A DNA stretch of 8,843 nt from Azoarcus sp. (GTDB taxonomy: Bacteria; Pseudomonadota; Gammaproteobacteria; Burkholderiales; Rhodocyclaceae): the NCBI GenBank assembly GCA_031258035.1, contig JAIRNL010000094.1:1-8843 (forward strand), given 5' to 3'. Under the pieces are notes generated by a model. That model was not told where the DNA came from. It saw only the letters and a program-made list of their open reading frames with translations, and ran no database searches. A program made the position numbers and the translations under genes. Shown here one piece after another: positions 6,667 to 8,843 of this stretch (the stretch's first letter is position 1; each line of letters begins with the position of its first letter).

Positions 6667-7584
6667 ATGCCCCCGCATCCGTTTTTCTCCGACCGGCGCG
6701 TCGTCGTCGTGCTGGCTTCGCTGTGCTGCCTGCTCTGGGGCAGCGCCTACCCGGCGATCAAGACCGGCTACGCCCTGTTCGACATCGCCGCCGGCGATAT
6801 TCCGTCGAAATTGCTGTTCGCGGGCTACCGCTTCATGTTCGCCGGTCTGGTGCTGCTTGCGCTGGCCATGTTCACGCGCCGGAACGTTTTCGTCCTGAAT
6901 CGCGGGAATCTGTTTTCGACCTGCCTCCTGGGGCTGACGATGACCTCGTTGCAGTACGTTTTTTTCTACGTCGGGCTGGCGTACACGACCGGCGTGAAGA
7001 GCTCGATCCTCAACGCGGCGACCACGTTTTTCAGCGTCCTGCTGGCGCACTACCTCTATCGCAACGATCGCCTGAACCTCCGCAAGGTCGCCGGCTGCCT
7101 GATCGGTTTTGCCGGGGTGGTCGTGGTCAATTTCAGCAAGGACCTGCTGGATTTCGACTTTACCTTGCTCGGCGAGGGATTCGTCGTGATCTCGATGTTC
7201 ATCCTGTCCGCTACTTCGATCTACGGCAAGAAACTTTCGCAGACGATGGACGCGGTCGTGCTGACGGGCTACCAGCTCGGCATCGGCGGCTTCGTCCTGG
7301 TCGTCGCCGGATACGCCGCCGGCGGGAAGCTGGAAGGCTTTACGCCGGGATCGACGGCGCTCCTGGCGTACATGGTGGTCTTGTCCTCGGTGGCCTACTC
7401 TTTGTGGACCACGCTGCTCAAGTACAACCGGGTCGGCATGGTGGTGGTGTTCAATCTGCTGATCCCGATATTCGGCGCCGTCCTGTCGGCGATTTTCCTC
7501 GGCGAGAGCGTCCTCGAATGGAAAAACATCGTGGCGCTGGCGCTGGTGTGCGGCGGCATCTGGCTGGTGACCCGGGAACGCTGA
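6667..7584 (+). CDS. EamA/DMT-family inner-membrane permease
   Basis: This is a drug/metabolite transporter superfamily protein with two EamA repeats. Such proteins export or import small metabolites, and the substrate cannot be told from sequence. About ten hydrophobic segments are visible, near residues 11-31, 49-69, 83-103, 111-130, 139-156, 168-186, 198-218, 229-249, 258-277 and 284-301. LWGSAYPAIK (23-32) is the usual start of the first repeat. The second repeat ends with NLLIPIFGAVLSAIFLGE, the typical EamA signature. ATG 6667 is preferred because AGGA (6652-6655) lies 11 bases upstream. The alternative ATG at 6655 adds four residues and has no ribosome site. The 88 bases after bioC contain a TAGAAT overlapping the bioC stop (6576-6581), a possible -10 box. 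Whether the gene belongs to the bio transcript is open; a biotin-related role would be guesswork. Confidence 0.93.
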   Translation: MPPHPFFSDRRVVVVLASLCCLLWGSAYPAIKTGYALFDIAAGDIPSKLLFAGYRFMFAGLVLLALAMFTRRNVFVLNRGNLFSTCLLGLTMTSLQYVFFYVGLAYTTGVKSSILNAATTFFSVLLAHYLYRNDRLNLRKVAGCLIGFAGVVVVNFSKDLLDFDFTLLGEGFVVISMFILSATSIYGKKLSQTMDAVVLTGYQLGIGGFVLVVAGYAAGGKLEGFTPGSTALLAYMVVLSSVAYSLWTTLLKYNRVGMVVVFNLLIPIFGAVLSAIFLGESVLEWKNIVALALVCGGIWLVTRER

Positions 7585-7590
7585 AGTCTT

Positions 7591-7604
7591 GCCGGCGCGC
7601 CGGC
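7591..7604. repeat. Perfect 14-bp palindrome after the permease gene
   Basis: GCCGGCGCGCCGGC is fully self-complementary and starts six bases after the permease stop. It could be the base of a terminator or a protein-binding site. There is no T run behind it, so intrinsic termination is not supported. In GC-rich DNA such a palindrome may also be chance. Confidence 0.45.
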
Positions 7605-7627
7605 GGAAAATCCGGGGCGGGCCGTAT

Positions 7628-7646
7628 CGGGTAAAGTTACGGGTAA
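7628..7646 (+). repeat. Tandem CGGGTAA motif, 12-base period
   Basis: CGGGTAA occurs at 7628-7634 and again at 7640-7646, in the 89-base spacer before the DUF697 gene, 27-45 bases before its start. The spacing of a little over one helix turn would suit a regulator binding side by side, but two short copies can be chance. Confidence 0.3.
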
Positions 7647-7662
7647 TCGACGCCTTTCCCTC

Positions 7663-7667
7663 GGGAG
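7663..7667 (+). promoter_or_regulatory. Ribosome binding site of the DUF697 gene
   Basis: GGGAG lies six bases before ATG 7674. It is the clearest Shine-Dalgarno in the window and fixes this start. Confidence 0.7.
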
Positions 7668-7673
7668 CCCGCC

Positions 7674-8702
7674 ATGACCCAAGTCGTTTCGAAAATCTTC
7701 GTCGCCGTGAGCCTCGCGGTGATTGGGTACTTTTCCCTCGCGCTCATTTCGGCCATTTCGCAGGTAGCGGATTTCGTGGATCGCCTGTACCCCGGAACCG
7801 CCGTTTGGGTTTTCTGGGGCCTGGCCTTGCTTTTCTCAGGGCTTCTGCTGACGCCCGTTTACTTTTATTTCCGCCTGCCCAAAGCCCCGCTTCCGCCGGC
7901 CGGTGACGATCCGGCCGCCCTGGAATCCTTCCTGTGCGCGTTGCGCGGACACCTCAAGGGGAATCCCCGGCTCGCCGGCATGGCGCTTGCCGCGAACGAC
8001 GAAATCCCGCTTGCCCTGGCGAAGCTCGGGGACGAGGCGGACGCCGTCGTGAAACGCACGGCCAGCGCCGTGTTCATCAGCACCGCGGTGATGCAGAACG
8101 GACGCCTCGATGGACTGCTCGTCCTGGTGAGCCAGCTGCGCCTCGTGTGGCGGATCGCGTCGATCTATCACGGCAGGCCGTCGCCCCGGCAGATGCTCCA
8201 GCTCTACGCCAACGTCGGGGGCAACGTATTGATCGCCGACAATTTCCAGGAAATCGACTTCGCGGAAATCGCCACGCCGATCGTCGCCTCGATCTTTCCT
8301 TCGATCAAGGGCGGCATCCCCGGCTTGCAGGGCATTTCGACGCTGCTGGTCAACAGCCTGTCCAACGGCGCGGCAAACGCTTTTCTCACTCTGCGGGTCG
8401 GCCTGGTCGCCAAGGCGTATTGCGCGGCCGTGTCGGCGCCCCTGGAAAACAGCGTGCGCAAATCCTCGACGATGGAAGCCCTAGCGCTCGTCGCCGACAT
8501 CGTCAAGGAGCAGGGCGGCCGGATCGTCGAGAAATCATGGCAGATGGTCCGAAATACCGTCGTGGACGCGACCGAGGCGACGGTCCAGGGCGTCAAGGGC
8601 GCCCTGCGCAAAACGGCCGACGCGACTTTCGAGACGGCCAGGACGGTCGGCGATACCTTCGGGGACGGCATGCGTTCGCTCAAGGGCATGGTAAGGAAGT
8701 GA
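7674..8702 (+). CDS. DUF697-family inner-membrane protein
   Basis: The 342-residue protein has two N-terminal membrane segments (about 5-29 and 43-66) and a short proline-rich linker (69-80). A helical DUF697 region follows (about 125-250). Its family blocks include LVSQLRLVWRIASIY (151-165), RPSPRQMLQLYANVGGN (168-184), GGIPGLQGISTLLVNSL (213-229) and GAANAFLTLRVGLVAKAYC (232-250). DUF697 proteins resemble YcjF. Their function is not established, though some relatives are fused to or encoded near GTPases. None is next to it here. The last 90 residues depart from the core: about 285-340 is rich in Ala, Thr, Val, Lys and Asp, with small and hydrophobic residues spaced as in a long amphipathic helix. 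It probably forms its own transcription unit after an 89-base spacer. I can support the family but not a function. Confidence 0.9.
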   Translation: MTQVVSKIFVAVSLAVIGYFSLALISAISQVADFVDRLYPGTAVWVFWGLALLFSGLLLTPVYFYFRLPKAPLPPAGDDPAALESFLCALRGHLKGNPRLAGMALAANDEIPLALAKLGDEADAVVKRTASAVFISTAVMQNGRLDGLLVLVSQLRLVWRIASIYHGRPSPRQMLQLYANVGGNVLIADNFQEIDFAEIATPIVASIFPSIKGGIPGLQGISTLLVNSLSNGAANAFLTLRVGLVAKAYCAAVSAPLENSVRKSSTMEALALVADIVKEQGGRIVEKSWQMVRNTVVDATEATVQGVKGALRKTADATFETARTVGDTFGDGMRSLKGMVRK

Positions 8703-8714
8703 AAACGCGTAAAC

Positions 8715-8730
8715 GGTGGGAAATCCCGCC
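8715..8730 (+). terminator. Small hairpin after the DUF697 gene
   Basis: GGTGGG and CCCGCC pair (one G-T pair) around AAAT, 12 bases after the stop. No T tract follows, so this is only a possible weak terminator. The remaining bases to 8843 show no gene that I recognise on either strand. Confidence 0.25.
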
Positions 8731-8843
8731 ACGAACCTGGTGACAAGGCACACGTCCGGCACACGATTGGCAGCAAGCGGTGTGTCTTCAATACGAGCCA
8801 CACGGGGATGCCTTCGAGGGACGACATCATTCCCAACTGGACG

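Noticed and set aside
6723..7634. 303-codon plus-strand frame inside the permease gene
   Set aside because: It is rich in Arg, Gly and Pro with no membrane segments, and is a frame shadow of the EamA permease.
7934..8743. 269-codon plus-strand frame inside the DUF697 gene
   Set aside because: It is an Arg/Gly-rich shadow. The DUF697 frame has a good ribosome site and family motifs.
8703..8843. Possible start of another gene at the right edge
   Set aside because: No frame on either strand gave a recognisable protein, and the segment is too short to judge.

Overview
The window looks like a chromosomal segment of a high-GC proteobacterium, most likely a betaproteobacterium. This is an inference from the FhuA/FoxA-type receptor, the long BioC with its extra loop, the comF-bioB neighbourhood and the codon use. 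It falls into two parts. The left part (1-3903) is disturbed: it has a suspect homopolymer, a receptor gene without its 5' end, and three gene remnants in a row. The right part (3904-8702) is compact, intact and ordinary.

Left part. Positions 47-152 are almost pure C (103 of 106 bases). All three forward frames stay open through it, and just beyond it lies a TonB-dependent siderophore receptor (186-2138). That gene has its TonB box, plug and barrel, but no readable signal peptide. From 2139 to 3726 nothing is intact. There is a zinc-dependent secondary alcohol dehydrogenase pseudogene (about 2157-2654, +) with at least four frame changes and two large internal deletions. Next is a 5'-truncated Cho/UvrC-like nuclease remnant (2710 to about 3417, -). 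Last is the 3' part of a frameshifted IS5-family transposase (about 3446-3726, +), which abuts the truncated end of the nuclease. Positions 3727-3903 hold AT-rich DNA and two small hairpins but no gene.

Right part. comF (3904-4641, -) is divergent from bioB (4690-5670, +), which is followed after 17 bases by bioC (5688-6578, +). BioC makes the O-methylated malonyl primer that enters fatty-acid synthesis to build pimeloyl, and BioB performs the last step, sulfur insertion into dethiobiotin. The genes for the steps in between (bioH or an equivalent, bioF, bioA, bioD) are not in the window. An EamA/DMT-family permease (6667-7584, +) follows, then a DUF697 membrane protein (7674-8702, +) with a long amphipathic C-terminal tail. 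Positions 8703-8843 hold a small hairpin and no gene I can recognise.

I found no tRNA, rRNA, CRISPR array or clear riboswitch. I do not see a convincing new multi-gene system. The best leads are the hidden decay region with its IS5/nuclease junction, the origin of the poly-C tract, and the tail of the DUF697 protein.
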